Shown here: positions 24,421 through 36,380 of the stretch, piece after piece
Position numbering within the stretch: position 1 is the first letter of the stretch
Layout: the number at the start of each line of letters is the position of its first letter
Assembly (NCBI GenBank): GCA_963854835.1
Contig: OY978526.1
Coordinates: 92,015,140 to 92,079,139 of the forward strand
Length of the DNA: 64,000 nucleotides
Origin: Megamerina dolium
Taxonomy: Eukaryota > Arthropoda > Insecta > Diptera > Megamerinidae
Direction of reading: 5' to 3'
Translations under genes and position numbers: made by a program
The notes under the pieces: model-generated
The model's input: only the letters and a program-made list of their open reading frames with translations
Told to the model about the DNA's origin: nothing
Database searches by the model: none

Positions 24421-25345
24421 TATTATTATTATTATTGTTAGTGGGGATGTAGCACCGCGACCTATAAGATCTATCGTGCCCCCTTCATTTTGGTTCAAAG
24501 TATTTCTTTGAGTCCAACATCCTATATGAAATGTAGTATTGCGCCTATATTCCCGAGTCTGATTGCCCCATCAGTTAGTAGATGTTCCCCTAGGTGTTTC
24601 TTTCGTTTTTGCATTAGTGCGAGGCACACATCTAGTACGTGTGTCGAGGTTTTATCCTCCTCCCCGCAAAACTTACAAATTTCATTAGAATAAAATCCCA
24701 GTTATGTCGACCTACAATGTCCTGTCAGAATTCCTGTAATGATTTTTAAGTTATTATTGTTTAGCTTCATACAATTCTCAAATCTATTTAGGTTATATGT
24801 TCCTAAGAGCGACTTTGATTGTAGTAACACCGGTAGATTGTCCCAATATTGCTTCCCATGTATATCTTCTGCTTCCCTAAAGATTTTGGAGAAGCTGGCC
24901 TTTCCAAATCCTCCGAATAGTTCCGGGCCCACAAACGGGGTTGCTGCTCCCTTTCTAGCGAGTTCATCTGCGTTTTCGTTACTTGTAATTCCCACGTGAC
25001 CTGAACCCATAGTATCCACACCTGATTGCCTTCACCCAAGATATTCAGCTTCGCAAGACACTCCATCACCAGATACGATGTAATTTGATGAGATTTAAGT
25101 GCCTTGATTGCCGCCTGGCTTTCAGTTAGGATAGCTATTCTTCTGTTCCGATAATTACGTGAAAGATTAAAATGGATGCACCTGTCAGTAGCGTAGATTT
25201 CCGATTGAAAGATGGTCATGTTTTTGCTTAGAGCTTCCGAGTATCTTGCCTCTGGCCCAAATACTTCCACTCCGGCTCCTTCATCTGTGAGTGAGCCATC
25301 TGTGTACCATGTTATCATGTTCTGGTTTATCTCATAAGATATGCC
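24421..25345 (-). mobile_element. 3' end of a non-LTR retrotransposon: RNase H and zinc knuckle
   Basis: Minus-strand frames give a type I RNase H domain. It opens with MITWYTDGSLTDEGAG (first catalytic Asp), has the SEIYA glutamate and LTESQAAIKAL (normally a DSQAA aspartate, here Glu). After a frameshift near 25020-24990 it continues GHVGITSNENADELARKGAA (last catalytic Asp). The tether region and a CCHC-type knuckle (CKFCGEEDKTSTHVLDVC) follow. The element ends in a 3' UTR and an (AAT)n tail at 24421-24436. It is 5'-truncated before the reverse transcriptase, next to the transposase fragment that follows. Its 3' UTR matches 47640-47755. Confidence 0.8.
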
Positions 25346-25730
25346 GTCCCAGCGTCACGAATAAATCAATAATTCACGGTCATCAACAACACTGGCGGAT
25401 ACAGCTGCGATATTTCCCTTTGTCCGCACTCTTTGTATGCGTGTTAGTGGTTTAACGTCCAATAATGTAAATTTGGTGCGAAATTTAGTCACAAGATTCC
25501 GAATAGCCGCCTCAGAAGATCGCCCAAACTGACCATAAAATGAATGAATGAATGAACCGAGCATGAGTTTTGATTATAAAATTCAATAATCTACAAGCGT
25601 TGTTCGTTTCCAAGTCGATTCATGGTTAAATTATAGACCAAACTGAACACGTTTGACAGTAACATGTTACACGAAAACAGCTGAGCTGCCAAAAACTGTG
25701 TTGCCAAAAAGAAAGTTCTTAAAAAAGCAT
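25346..25730 (-). mobile_element. Terminal fragment of a mariner-like transposon with helix-turn-helix N-terminus
   Basis: A minus frame at 25355-25564 encodes FGRSSEAAIRNLVTKFRTKF followed by TLLDVKPLTRIQRVRTKGNIAAVSASV. This is the N-terminal HTH region of a widespread insect transposase group (DUF4817-type). It stops where an RRRSQQLG-like segment is expected, so the catalytic domain is absent. Upstream, 25600-25730 has the GC-poor terminal sequence of the element (AACTGAACACGTTTGACAGT). Confidence 0.6.
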
Positions 25731-26724
25731 CTTATATCCTGTAAAAAAAATTAAAAAAGGCGAATTAATAAAAATACTGCCACTTCTCAGCCGATTGAAA
25801 TAATTTTAATATTTTCCTAGAAAGGCTATTAAATTCTCTATAGGAAAAATATAAATAAATTCGGTTCACTAAGATCAAAGATATCGAAAATTTAGTAGGC
25901 TTACCTTTGTTCAAAGCAATGAGTGTTATTATTATTTGTCTATCTACCTACATATTTTTGAAAAATCACATTTCTTCACATTGATGATTCATTCATACCT
26001 ATATACTACCATTCCATGACATAGAAAAGACTACATACATACATAATCATACCATGTTTAATTTGCTACTTAAACAACAACAAATTGCATATTTCATGTT
26101 TTACACAATTTTACGTAAATTTTGTATTGTATGTAGGTATAGTATACATTTTTGTTAGTGTTGCCGATTTCACAATCATTTATACCTATATTATTTCATT
26201 TTAATTTTGAACGTATCCAATGGTACAACTGTAAATTGAAATAGACGGAAAAAATTATAAAACACATTAACTTTTGTGTCATTTATTATTATTTTTTGCC
26301 AACAATAAAATATACATACACACACATACGTACACACAATTGTGAACATATTCACTCACTCATACGTCATATATGCCCATACGTATACTCGCATAGTTAC
26401 AAATGTGCCCATACCAACATCATAAAATATATATTAGGTAGATATTATTGTCGTTTTGAAAGCGTGCTAAATGACAGTTAATTTCTCATTCTATTGCTGC
26501 GCAAATCTTTTTATAAAATTTTCCTTGTATTATACTTATGTATTACGTTACGTTTAGTCAGTCACACAGTTGGATATTTATTTAAATCAGATTTTAAGAA
26601 GCGACTTTCTTGAAGAAAAATTTTATAATTCTTCTATTTATTTATCTTCTCATCTGAGATATGGTATTTATATTGTACAATATGTTTTTTACATGTGCAA
26701 TGTAAATTTGAACATAACAAAATG
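25731..26724. other. No recognisable feature
   Basis: AT-rich DNA with CA-type microsatellite patches near 26310-26400. No supported coding region. Confidence 0.4.
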
Positions 26725-28130
26725 TAAAGGAGACCTCAAAATTTGCCTCTTGGGCATCGCATACAAGGTCTTGTCGTGCGTACAGTGTGAATGATTGAAG
26801 CCTGATGCTCAGCAACCGATGTTGTGGCATCGACCATACTACGCCAAATACTGAAGAAGACCCAAGATATGCAGATTGACGAACACGACCACATTTGTTG
26901 CGTGAGAATTGGAAAGTAACTCTCCCAGCCGTTTAATTGTTCTCGTGCAACTTCTTCAATCTTATTATAGCGACGATAATGATTTAATCGGCATGAAGAA
27001 GTGATCAGTCCGTGCAGCATTCTCAAAGTTGGCAGAGTTGGAAAGAGATTCGTGTCGAATGGGATTTATGGTGAGCGAGGACGAGACAAAGTGTCAACAA
27101 ACAAATCGCCTTGGCACCTTGGATAGCACAACGCTAGTGAAAACTATGCTTTTGAAGTAGTAAAGGACTTTGTCTATTTGGGAACCAGCATTAATACCAG
27201 TAATGACACCATCCTGAAGATATTGCGAAGGATCACTCTTGCAAACAGGTACTACTTTGGGGGTAGTAAGTAATTGAGGAGTCGGGCGCTCCCTCAGTGA
27301 ACCAAACTATACGAGGGCGTTCCCAGAACTACAAAGAAAACAACAAATTTGGGAAAATTTCTTTATTCCTCAACATAATCTCCTTTTAGCTCTATATACT
27401 TTTCCCAGCGATATTCTATAGCTTCGATACCCTGGTTATAGTATAGTGCGTGCTGAAGCAATTCTAGCTTTAAGTCATAGATTTTGGCCATCGCAACAGC
27501 GCATGTGTAAACTGGTGCATTGTCTTGATGAAACAACACTTTATTTTTCGCCAAATTCGGCCTTCTTTCTTTAATTTCATCACTTAAACGCTGCTCCTTT
27601 GTCTCAGGTGTGAAATAGTGGACCCATGTCTCATCCATGGTTACGAATAGACGCAAAAACTCGGCTTTATTACTGTGAAACATCGCCAAACACTCTATAG
27701 AAACATTTTCACAACGTTGTTTTTGTTCTATTGTGAGCAAACGCGGCACCCATCTTGCACACAGCTTTTTCATCTCTAAATTTTCGGTCAATATACGATG
27801 TATAGCATCTTCAGCCGGCGATCATCCAACACCATTTTGTGGATTTCCTTAACCGTTTCTGGTGTGGCCACCTCAATCGGCCGATCACTACAGTGTTCGT
27901 CTTGGCAGCTCTTACGACCTCGTTTAAACTCTGCCACCCAATATTTTATGTCAGGTCGGGTAGTACTGGGACCGCCCTCGCACTTTACAAGCCTCTCATC
28001 ATGACCGTCCTTACATATGACGTTGATGTCATATTGATGATGATTTCTTCACTAGATTTTTGGACCTATTTGCTTTGGCGATATCGCATAAAGTACAAGG
28101 TATAAAATGTATGCCGACACCCGACATAGT
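26725..28130 (+). mobile_element. Decayed RTE-like non-LTR reverse transcriptase, interrupted by a mariner
   Basis: Plus-strand fragments read in order as reverse transcriptase: KICLLGIAYKVLS at about 26735, then after a deletion DDNDLIGMKK (past the YADD box), and then AAFSKLAELERDS. VVKDFVYLGTSINTSNDTIL and RRITLANRYYFG follow at 27150-27260. The reading resumes beyond the nested mariner as TILYKPLIMTVLTYDVDVIL and FLDLFAL. The same family appears at 48973-49200. Many stops and frameshifts. RTE-like is my best guess for the clade. Confidence 0.65.
27312..27981 (-). mobile_element. Deleted mariner nested in the RTE-like element
   Basis: Both ends carry the inverted repeat CGAGGGCGTTCCCAGAACTA (left at 27312; right, with a few changes, 27960-27980). 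The minus strand encodes mariner transposase pieces: WVAEFKRGRKSCQDE, then ARWVPRLLTIEQKQRCE, FVTMDETWVHYFTPET (first Asp) and VLFHQDNAPVY (second Asp). Two internal deletions are visible: between the first and second Asp regions, and across the PxYSPDLAP region with the third Asp. The C-terminus ELKGDYVEE is present. The left TA and a right CA are consistent with a TA target duplication. Confidence 0.8.
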
Positions 28131-28733
28131 AAAGCAAAGCAAAACTCAGTAGCTGCTGAGTACTAGTACTTGAACTTGAACTTGATTTCCAATTGTGTTC
28201 TATCTCTGTTCTTCGCTAGCTAGCTGGTGAAAAATACTCAATTCGTCGTAAATCGATTTCCAACTAAGTGACTAAGTGAATCAATAATTGTTTTTCCTTC
28301 TCGTTGCGTTACAACACGTTGTCATAGGACTCCATTAATTTCAATCATCTTTCGGCAGAACCATCGAAGACATGTAATGACAACGCATGATTTCTACATC
28401 TGCTAATAATCTTCCCGCTTGGACTAAGCTTCTGATTCGGCTTGAAATTAATGAAGGACTTATTTCAACAAATTTCTACTGTTTAAATATTAGAAAGTGA
28501 TCGCTCAAACGTTAAGTCGTAAGCCAGTATGAATATATTACGAATATTTAATTATTAGTATTCGAAAAATTGAGGTTGAGACAGTTCTCGAATAAAAATA
28601 CATAATTCGAAGATCAAACAATATAAAGCCAAACACAACTTTGCGGAAATATAATACTTCCAGTATTTTCTACTGGTTATTCATATACTACATATATTGT
28701 ATACATATGTAGACATGCATGTGCGCGAATATA
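28131..28733. other. No recognisable feature
   Basis: Mixed-composition intergenic DNA with a short (AACTTG)-type run near 28172. It leads up to the first Tc1 copy. Confidence 0.4.
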
Positions 28734-30384
28734 CAGTGGCTCCCAGCTTATTTCGTACAGTGACAGTTTAAAAATTGCTGCAGTCGTAATTCCTAATATA
28801 GCAAAAATTTGAACAAAATATAAATGCCATTTTTGAAAGGAAGGTTTGTTTTTTATTTTCCAAAATTTACTTTTTCAAAATTTTAGTGTTTGACACTATA
28901 AAAAAATAAAATAAGAAAAAAATAGGAAAATTCATGTCACAGCTTATTTCGTACAGTCTCTTTAAGTTCAAACTAAAAACAAAGTAAGTTGATTTTAATA
29001 TTTAGTATGACATCCCTTAGCGTTAATGACAGCCTGGAGTCTATTTGGCATTGAATCCACCAATTTTTGAGTGATGTCTGGTGTGATTTTTTTCCATTCC
29101 TCCATTAGTACCTTCTTTAGGTCTTGCTTATTAGAAATCTTGTGTGTTCTTATTTTATTGTCCAAAATAGACCAAAGATTTTCAATCACATTCATGTCAG
29201 ATGACTGTGGTGGTGGAGACATCAAGTGTGGGCAGTTCCAAATAAGCCAAGATTGCAAATCCCAGATTTATGTTTTGGGTCATTATCTTGGTAGTACCGA
29301 AATTCTTCCCGCAAACCCAGTTTGTCTGCACTTTGAAGTAAATTGTTTTTCAGAATCTCGAGGTACTTCATTTTGTCCATTGTTCCCTCAATAAAAACCA
29401 ATTCACCTACTCCGGCTGCTGACATACAGGCCCAAACCATCACGCTACCGCCACCATGCTTCACTGTGGGCTTAAGGTTCTCCTTGTTTAGCTCGGTATT
29501 CGCTTTACGCCAAACATATGACATTCCGTCCGAGCCAAAAATATTAAACTTAGACTCATCCGCGAAAATAACGGTATTCCAGAACGCAGGAGTCTTAATA
29601 ATATGCTCTTTGGCGTAGTCAAGTCGGCGTTGTATATTCATTTTTGAAATGAATGGTTTCTTTCGGGCTACTCGACCGTTCAAGTCATGATTGCGCAGCA
29701 CACGTCGGACAGTTTCAGCACTGGATGATTTTCCTATTTCACGCTGAACCTCTGCAGCCAACTTCGGAGTGGATAACTTTGGATTTTTCTTAATTTTTCG
29801 TACAATATAACGCTCGTCTGATGCGTTGAAAATCTTATTAGGTGCTTCTCTGCCCTTGTTCTCCAACCGATTTTCGCGAATGAAGCGTTGAATGATGTAT
29901 TGGACAGTTGAGGCACTTAAATTTGTCATTTCAGCAATTTTTCGCACACTCTGACCTTTCCTAAAATGGTTAATTACCAGTTTACGCTGTTCCATCGTTG
30001 TACGACGACCCATAACGCTAAATGTTTAATTTACAGCACTTTAACTATTTAAAATAAGAATAATAAAAATAGTTATAATAGTTAAAAAGGTCCAAAAACT
30101 CATACAATTCAAAAAAACTTTGTAACTGCGCGGCAGAATGAAACTTACTTACATTGAAGTTTGTGTACGAAATAAGATGTGAGCTGAAAATCAGCTGATC
30201 AATAGTTTTTCTCTCTTGCATGACAAAAAGAACAATTTTTGGGGTTCCCCGTTTTCTTATTAGGTTTACTAAACACATACACAGACATCTACATTCAAAA
30301 CTTATCGATAAGTTTTTTAGTTTCGATGTTACAGCCATTTACATAAAAATATATACACTGTACGAAATAAGCTGTGAGCCACTG
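28734..30384 (-). mobile_element. Tc1-family DNA transposon, copy 1 (1651 bp)
   Basis: Complete ends: CAGTGGCTCCCAGCTTATTT at the left and its inverse (AAATAAGCTGTGAGCCACTG) at the right, flanked by TA on both sides (28732-28733, 30385-30386). Each end carries a second, internal copy of the CAGCTTATTTCGTACA core (28940-28956 and 30164-30181) about 195 bp inside, as in IR/DR-type Tc1 elements such as Sleeping Beauty. It holds one transposase reading frame on minus. Confidence 0.95.
28995..30013 (-). pseudogene. Tc1 transposase, copy 1, one frameshift
   Basis: Starts ATG GGT CGT CGT. The N-terminal paired-like helix-turn-helix (VRKIAEMTNLSASTVQYIIQ) spans about residues 20-50. DDE catalytic residues are Asp152 (IFADESKFNIFG), Asp243 (YYQDNDPKH) and a Glu in DMNVIENLW, with 34 residues between the last two, which is the Tc1 DD34E signature. 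A single-base deletion near 29256 (GGGATTTGCAATC against GGGATTGTGCAATC in the other copies) shifts the frame between Asp243 and the Glu. Allowing for it the product would be 339 aa. Private differences include RFIREN and LDYAKE. Confidence 0.9.
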
Positions 30385-30386
30385 TA

Positions 30387-33320
30387 TCTATGTATGTACG
30401 ATATACATATATACATTTACATATATGTAGATATATGTAGATATTTATGATGATGATGATTTAGACATGAGCACATAACACATATTAGGTTGTGTCAAAA
30501 TGTTACAGCGATAAAAATAATAATTGATATTATTTTGAGCATAAATGCCATAAAAACTATAGGTCTAAAATGAATTTCTAGTTTCCGGAATATCATCATT
30601 TAATTTCTATTATGGATCATTCGTAGCTTTGTTTTTGAATAGTTTGGCTCCAGTCTAACGTTTATACGTTTACACATATAGACGTGCACACGTATAGTTT
30701 TATGCATATTATGTATGTACGATATTTTTTTTCGGAGAATTATATTATTATGTAAATAATTATCGGTTAAAAATAAAGCAAGCAAATTGAAATATTCATA
30801 ATCAAATATTTATATTTATATTATATTGGTCTCTCGCTGTTAAATTTTAAGGTGTTTTGTAAATATGTATTTTTTTTATGTTAAGGTTACGTGTGTGTAA
30901 CACCTAAAAGTTGGAATACAAGGTACACTTATGACTTTGTGATCATGATAAGCGAGACTTCCTGTTTCAAAATGTTTAAAAGTAAATTTTATCATTAAGA
31001 TTATTACTCCAGTCGAATTGTTTGCAATAAAATTTCCCTTCACCACAGTGGTGAAAACAATTTTTTGTTTTATTTTAACAACTATACAAAAAGTTAATGC
31101 ATTTCGCGAGTTCTCCTACGTACCAGACAGACAAACGAATGGACGGGGGACATCGTTAAATCAACTATTTATGCGACGCCGAAAAGGAATGCCCATACAT
31201 ATATACTTTTCTATATCTTCGGAGATTCCCTCAAGTGGTTGCAAACATCTAACTGAAATGAATATGGCGTGCATATACTCATGCAAGGTGTAAACAGCAA
31301 GTGGACAACAAGCGTAGTGGTTTCTACATTATATGATATATTAAATATAGTATATTTGTTTCTATTTATAATTTTTCTTTAAATAAGATTACCTATTTAC
31401 CAAAATTTGTTGCAATTTTTTTTTTAAAAATCATTAATTTATTTTTATATATATTTTCATTAGTGTATTATATAATTTTTACTATGAATGTATTTATTAT
31501 CGTTGCTAATAATGATTTTGTTTATCATTTTTAAAGCAATAAATGTGACTAATAGAAAAACAAAGATTAAAAACGAAAACAAAATATACAAAGCAGCTAT
31601 AATTATTTTTTTTGTTCGAAATGATATGATGGTTAAAGCGAGTATAAACAATAAATTATACTTATAATAAAGCAATCGAAAAATAATCATATTAAAATAC
31701 TTGAAACCAAAAAATATCAGTATGTGTTGAAATTAATTTTGCATTTTTGTATTATAGGTGTTATAATTAAGACTAAAACGCGTTTAATAATTCCAGTTGT
31801 TCCGTGTGCTGCAATTCAAGTCCGGTGTGTGCATATATTTAACACAGTAATAAAGCCGGTAAATTTTGAAGTTGGTTTTTTTAGATCCAGTTGTTCTTCT
31901 CTAAAGGCTGCGTGGTCAGGCAACCCAGTGAGATGCATATTGCACTGATCCAGTGGCATGGTTAGTAAATTAATATTTAAAATATAGTATAATACAGACA
32001 TATTCAAAAAATTTATACATTTTTCTTTCACACAAAACGGTAGCGAGTGTACCACAAGCACATACGCTTTATGTATTCGATTTGCATCCCTCTCGAAAGT
32101 TTTGCCACTTCGAGGTCAGCACAAAATTTCCATTTATGGTCATTGTTTGTGAAAGCATTCAAGATTTTGTTCAATCACGTATCCGTTTCTTTGATATTAG
32201 TGCTGGAATGGAATTTTTTGAGTTGGTAACATGAAGAAGAACTGTTTTTAGAGGAATCTATACACAATCTATAGCTTTCTTTCGTCTTCGTAAAATTTCG
32301 CTAACATACGGTCACTTCATAGATAGGTGCTAGAATATTCGTTTGATTCAATTCCTTCGCATGTTCAGTTCAGATTTTCACTATTGTATAATCAATAGCA
32401 AGGTGACCACGAACAGGATGTGGCTCTTCACCACGCACTGAAGATCTTGGCCGCGGCAGCAGCTAGTAAATTACACTGCATTAACACCGTTTAATTGTTT
32501 CCTTGTGTCAGAGAATGGAACCTAGAGAGCATAGAGAGATACAGTTAAGCACTTAACCCAGTGAACAGGTCTATATACTCTCACGAAAGGAGGAGTAGGC
32601 GTAAAGAGAGAACCATGAAAACATAAAAAATAATTGGGATGAAATAAAAATATAAAAACCTCACCTGGTATTATGAAACCATATTAGGTATTAATTGATT
32701 ACCAAATTAATTCAAATACAAAACGTAATCAATTTTATCAAATTAAAATTACAGAGTATTATACAATTCTCATCTTTTCAGTGAATTGTTTTGTTTTCAT
32801 TGCAATAGTGTAGTACAAATTATATTTTGTTGCTAAAAATAAAATGTTATATCTTCTCGTCTCTTCTTCTTCACAAAGAACTGTTTGTTTTTATTTATAT
32901 CACTACCACTACCATACATATATTTCACCTTGACAATGCTCTTGAAATATGAAAGTGAAAAATATTAAATACGAGTCATAATACACATATACATACATAC
33001 AGGCAGTCACATACGCTCTTTTTGCTAGCCATACTGTTTACTACTTGACGTTCAATGGAAAACATACATACATATGTATATTTGAGAGAGCTCAGTTATG
33101 CCAAAAGGGGCCGATTATTACACCGCGAGGATAATTCCCATTCCTACCCATTGAAGCCATCGGAACTATGTATTTATATACATATGTATACATTGCCTTA
33201 TTCGAACATAGTAAGATATTACCTCTATGCGTATAGTATATAGTTCAGTATAGGTCTGATTATTTACTTTCCCAATAAGAATTATCCAGCAATGAAATTT
33301 TCGAGAGTAAGATAGAATTA
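30387..33320. other. No recognisable gene
   Basis: AT-rich DNA with ATATACAT-type microsatellites. The block at 31780-31960 and a GC-richer patch at 32400-32600 are more complex, but I could not link either to a family. Confidence 0.4.
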
Positions 33321-33322
33321 GG

Positions 33323-33478
33323 AGAATCGCTTAACCACCCAGTACGAGTTACTAAAGCAGGTTTGTTTAAGTACCGAACCTGAGTTACTAAAGCGGGTTC
33401 GCTTAAGTACACAACCCGCTTAAGTACACAGCCCGCTTAAGTACCTCAAAATGCTGGCACTTAGCGGGTTTTACTGTA
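33323..33478 (+). repeat. Short tandem and dispersed repeat
   Basis: It contains overlapping units built on GAGTTACTAAAGCRGGTTYG, then CTTAAGTAC, with several CCCGCTTAAGTACACARC-like units in a row. A single unit occurs inverted at 41820-41880, preceded by the same CGCTTAACCACCC segment. Confidence 0.65.
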
Positions 33479-34172
33479 TGTTGTGGTTGGGAAAAGGGTT
33501 AGAATCGTATAAAAATCTCATATACCTACCATTTTTATTAATTTGCATAATTTTTGAGGGGTACATTAATATTTTAGCCCCTGAAGTGCATGTCACACAT
33601 ATTCAGCTTTCGTTCGCTTGATTTGTGAAGTATTATGAAATCCATTATCTATTATGCAAAGTATCTACATAACAAATTTTAAATCATGCACAAATTAAAT
33701 TATTTCTGTACTTGAGTGCTTACGCGAATAGCAAATAATGCGACGATGAAAAATGATTTTATTTGCCATTCTCTTTTTCGTGAATAGTTATTTTATACTA
33801 GCAATTTGTTGGTGTTTTAGCGCTCTCGAAATGGCTACGAAGGGTATCTAGAGATGTTCATCAAGGGTTAGTGAATTCGATAATTCGTCGCCAGCTACTC
33901 CCACTGCAGGATAGCTGCACATATAACACTACCACGGCAAGAGGGTACTCAGTTGATTTATTTGCAGCAAAACTCATGAAATATTAGTTGCATTCGCGTA
34001 CTTTAATAGTAAAATTTCTCTATCAACACAATTCAAGAGCGTAAGAAAAATCCTCTCTAAAAATGAGAAAAGAATAAAAAAGTACGCGAACGGAAAATTT
34101 GTAATTTCCAAACACCTTCAGTTCTGTCACTTGCCAGTAAAAACAGCTGTATTTTTCTATGTTACGAATTCT

Positions 34173-34375
34173 TAGTCCCCGTTTAGACATGAAGACATTT
34201 GTATGAAAAACATTTTCAATTCTCTTTTGACGTTTCGTTCGTGCTTACACAGGCAATAATGTTTCTCGGTGACATGTAAACTCGTTTGTATGTTTTCTTA
34301 ATGTCCGTTTGTATGTGTTCTTAATGTTTTCCATTACGAATGTACGGGACACGAAAACCCCTATCTTTCCGCCTC
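34173..34375 (+). mobile_element. Putative MITE, copy 1
   Basis: GTCCCCGTTTAGACATGAAG and the following AACATTTTC and GGTGACATGTAAACTCGTTT segments recur at 41129-41270. In that copy a matching inverted end is present; here the right end is not clear. The internal GTTTGTATG, then TTCTTAATGT segment occurs twice. Confidence 0.5.
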
Positions 34376-34594
34376 TTTTGCAAATATCTTCGCGTATAAA
34401 CAGGGACCAGTATTACTAGTAAAAATTTGCAAGAATTATCACAGAGGGGAAATAATTTGCTCTCTAAATTTGCTCTCTTTTACTGGTTTTTGGCGTACGC
34501 GAACACATTTCCAGTAATAAATAGTAAAATTTGTAATAATTTGTAAAAACTATTACGTACGTGAACGGACTTATTGTAGAAACATCACGTAATA
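34376..34594. other. No recognisable feature
   Basis: Short AT-rich spacer before Tc1 copy 2. Confidence 0.4.
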
Positions 34595-34596
34595 TA

Positions 34597-36247
34597 CAGT
34601 GGCTCACAGCTTATTTCGTACAGTGTATATATTTTTATGTACATGGCTGTAACATCGAAACTAAAAAACTTATCAATAAGTTTTGAATGTAGATGTCTAT
34701 GTATATGTTTAGTAAACCTAATAAGAAAACGGGGAACCCCAAAAATTGTTCTTTTTGTCATGCAAGAGAGAAAAACTATTGATCAGCTGATTTTCAGCTC
34801 ACATCTTATTTCGTACACAAACTTCAATGTAAGTAAGTTTCATTCTGCCGCGCAGTTACAAAGTTTTTTTGAATTGTATGAGTTTTTGGACCTTTTTAAC
34901 TATTATAACAATTTTTATTATTATTATTTTAAATAGTTAAAGTGCTGTAAATTAAACATTTAGCGTTATGGGTCGTCGTACAACGATGGAACAGCGTAAA
35001 CTGGTAATTAACCATTTTAGGAAAGGTCAGAGTGTGCGAAAAATTGCTGAAATGACAAATTTAAGTGCCTCAACTGTCCAATACATCATTCAACGCTTCG
35101 TTCGCGAAAATCGGTTGGAGAACAAGGGCAGAGAAGCACCTAATAAGATTTTCAACGCTTCAGACGAGCGTTATATTGTACGAAAAATTAAGAAAAATCC
35201 AAAGTTATCCGCTCCGAAGTTGGCTGCAGAGGTTCAGCGTGAAATAGGAAAATCATCCAGTGCTGAAACTGTCCGACGTGTGCTGCGCAATCATGACTTG
35301 AACGGTCGAGTAGCCCGAAAGAAACCATTCATTTCGAAAATGAATATACAACGCCGACTTGACTTCGCCAAAGAGCATATTATTAATACTCCTGCGTTCT
35401 GGAATACCGTTATTTTCGCGGATGAGTCTAAGTTTAATATTTTTGGCTCGGACGGAATGTCATATGTTTGGCGTAAAGCGAATACCGAGCTAAACAAGGA
35501 GAACCTTAAGCCCACAGTGAAGCATGGTGGCGGTAGCGTGATGGTTTGGGCCTGTATGTCAGCAGCCGGAGTAGGTGAATTGGTTTTTATTGAGGAAACA
35601 ATGGACAAAATGAAGTACCTCGAGATTCTGAAAAACAATTTACTTCAAAGTGCAGACAAACTGGGTTTGCGGGAAGAATTTCGGTACTACCAAGATAATG
35701 ACCCAAAACATAAATCTGGGATTGTGCAATCTTGGCTTATTTGATACTGCCCACACTTGATGTCTCCACCACCACAGTCACCTGACATGAATGTGATTGA
35801 AAATCTTTGGTCTATTTTGGACAATAAAATAAGAACACACAAGATTTCTAATAAGCAAGACCTAAAGAAGGTACTGATGGAAGAATGGAAAAAAATCACA
35901 CCAGACATCACTCAAAAATTGGTGGATTCAATGCCAAATAGACTCCAGGCTGTCATTAACGCTAAGGGATGTCAACTAAATATTAAAATCAACTTACTTT
36001 GTTTTTAGTTTGAACTTAAAGAGACTGTACGAAATAAGCTGTGACATGAATTTTCCTATTTTTTTCTTATTTTATTTTTTTATAGTGTCAAACACTAAAA
36101 TTTTGAAAAAGTAAATTTTGGAAAATAAAAAACAAACCTTCCTTTCTAAAATGGCATTTATATTTTGTTCAAATTTTTGCTATATTAGGAATTACGACTG
36201 CAGCAATTTTTAAACTGTCACTGTACGAAATAAGCTGGGAGCCACTG
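34597..36247 (+). mobile_element. Tc1-family DNA transposon, copy 2 (1651 bp)
   Basis: Same ends as copy 1 in the opposite orientation, flanked by TA (34595-34596 and 36248-36249). Both outer ends and the two internal direct copies of the core are present. Length is identical to the other three copies. Confidence 0.95.
34968..36008 (+). pseudogene. Tc1 transposase, copy 2, one nonsense codon
   Basis: The frame runs 258 codons to a stop at codon 259, where the other copies show Trp or its remnant (TGGAAC reads TGATAC). After that codon the frame stays open to 36008, so the full-length product would be 346 aa. Asp152, Asp243 and the Glu of IENLW are intact. It shares EETMDKM and the longer C-terminus (GCQLNIKINLLCF) with copy 4, and MGRRTT with copy 1. 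Confidence 0.92.
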
Positions 36248-36323
36248 TATGTAGATAGGCATTAAAATAATGACTATCCATTTTATTTTGTAAAAAAAAA
36301 TAATTGTATAAAATACGCTAGAG

Positions 36324-36380
36324 GCCCCGAAGAAGGTTTGTTGGTCAAAGAATATCCAATTGCTTGCCGACAGGTGAATT
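36324..36380 (-). mobile_element. Deleted SINE fragment
   Basis: GCCCCGAAG plus CCAATTGCTTGCCGACAGGT matches two separated parts of the SINE copy at 37512-37812, joined by a deletion. Confidence 0.5.

Noticed and set aside
26736..27026. 96-aa minus-strand frame
   Set aside because: Antisense to readable RTE-like reverse transcriptase motifs on plus.
29071..29394. 107-aa plus-strand frame and similar 74-115 aa frames opposite the Tc1 transposases
   Set aside because: Shadows of the transposase reading frame on the other strand.
30045..30338. 97-99 aa frame upstream of the transposase in all four Tc1 copies
   Set aside because: It recurs only because the copies are nearly identical. It overlaps the inner end repeat, ends in Tyr/Phe-rich AT sequence and shows no domain.
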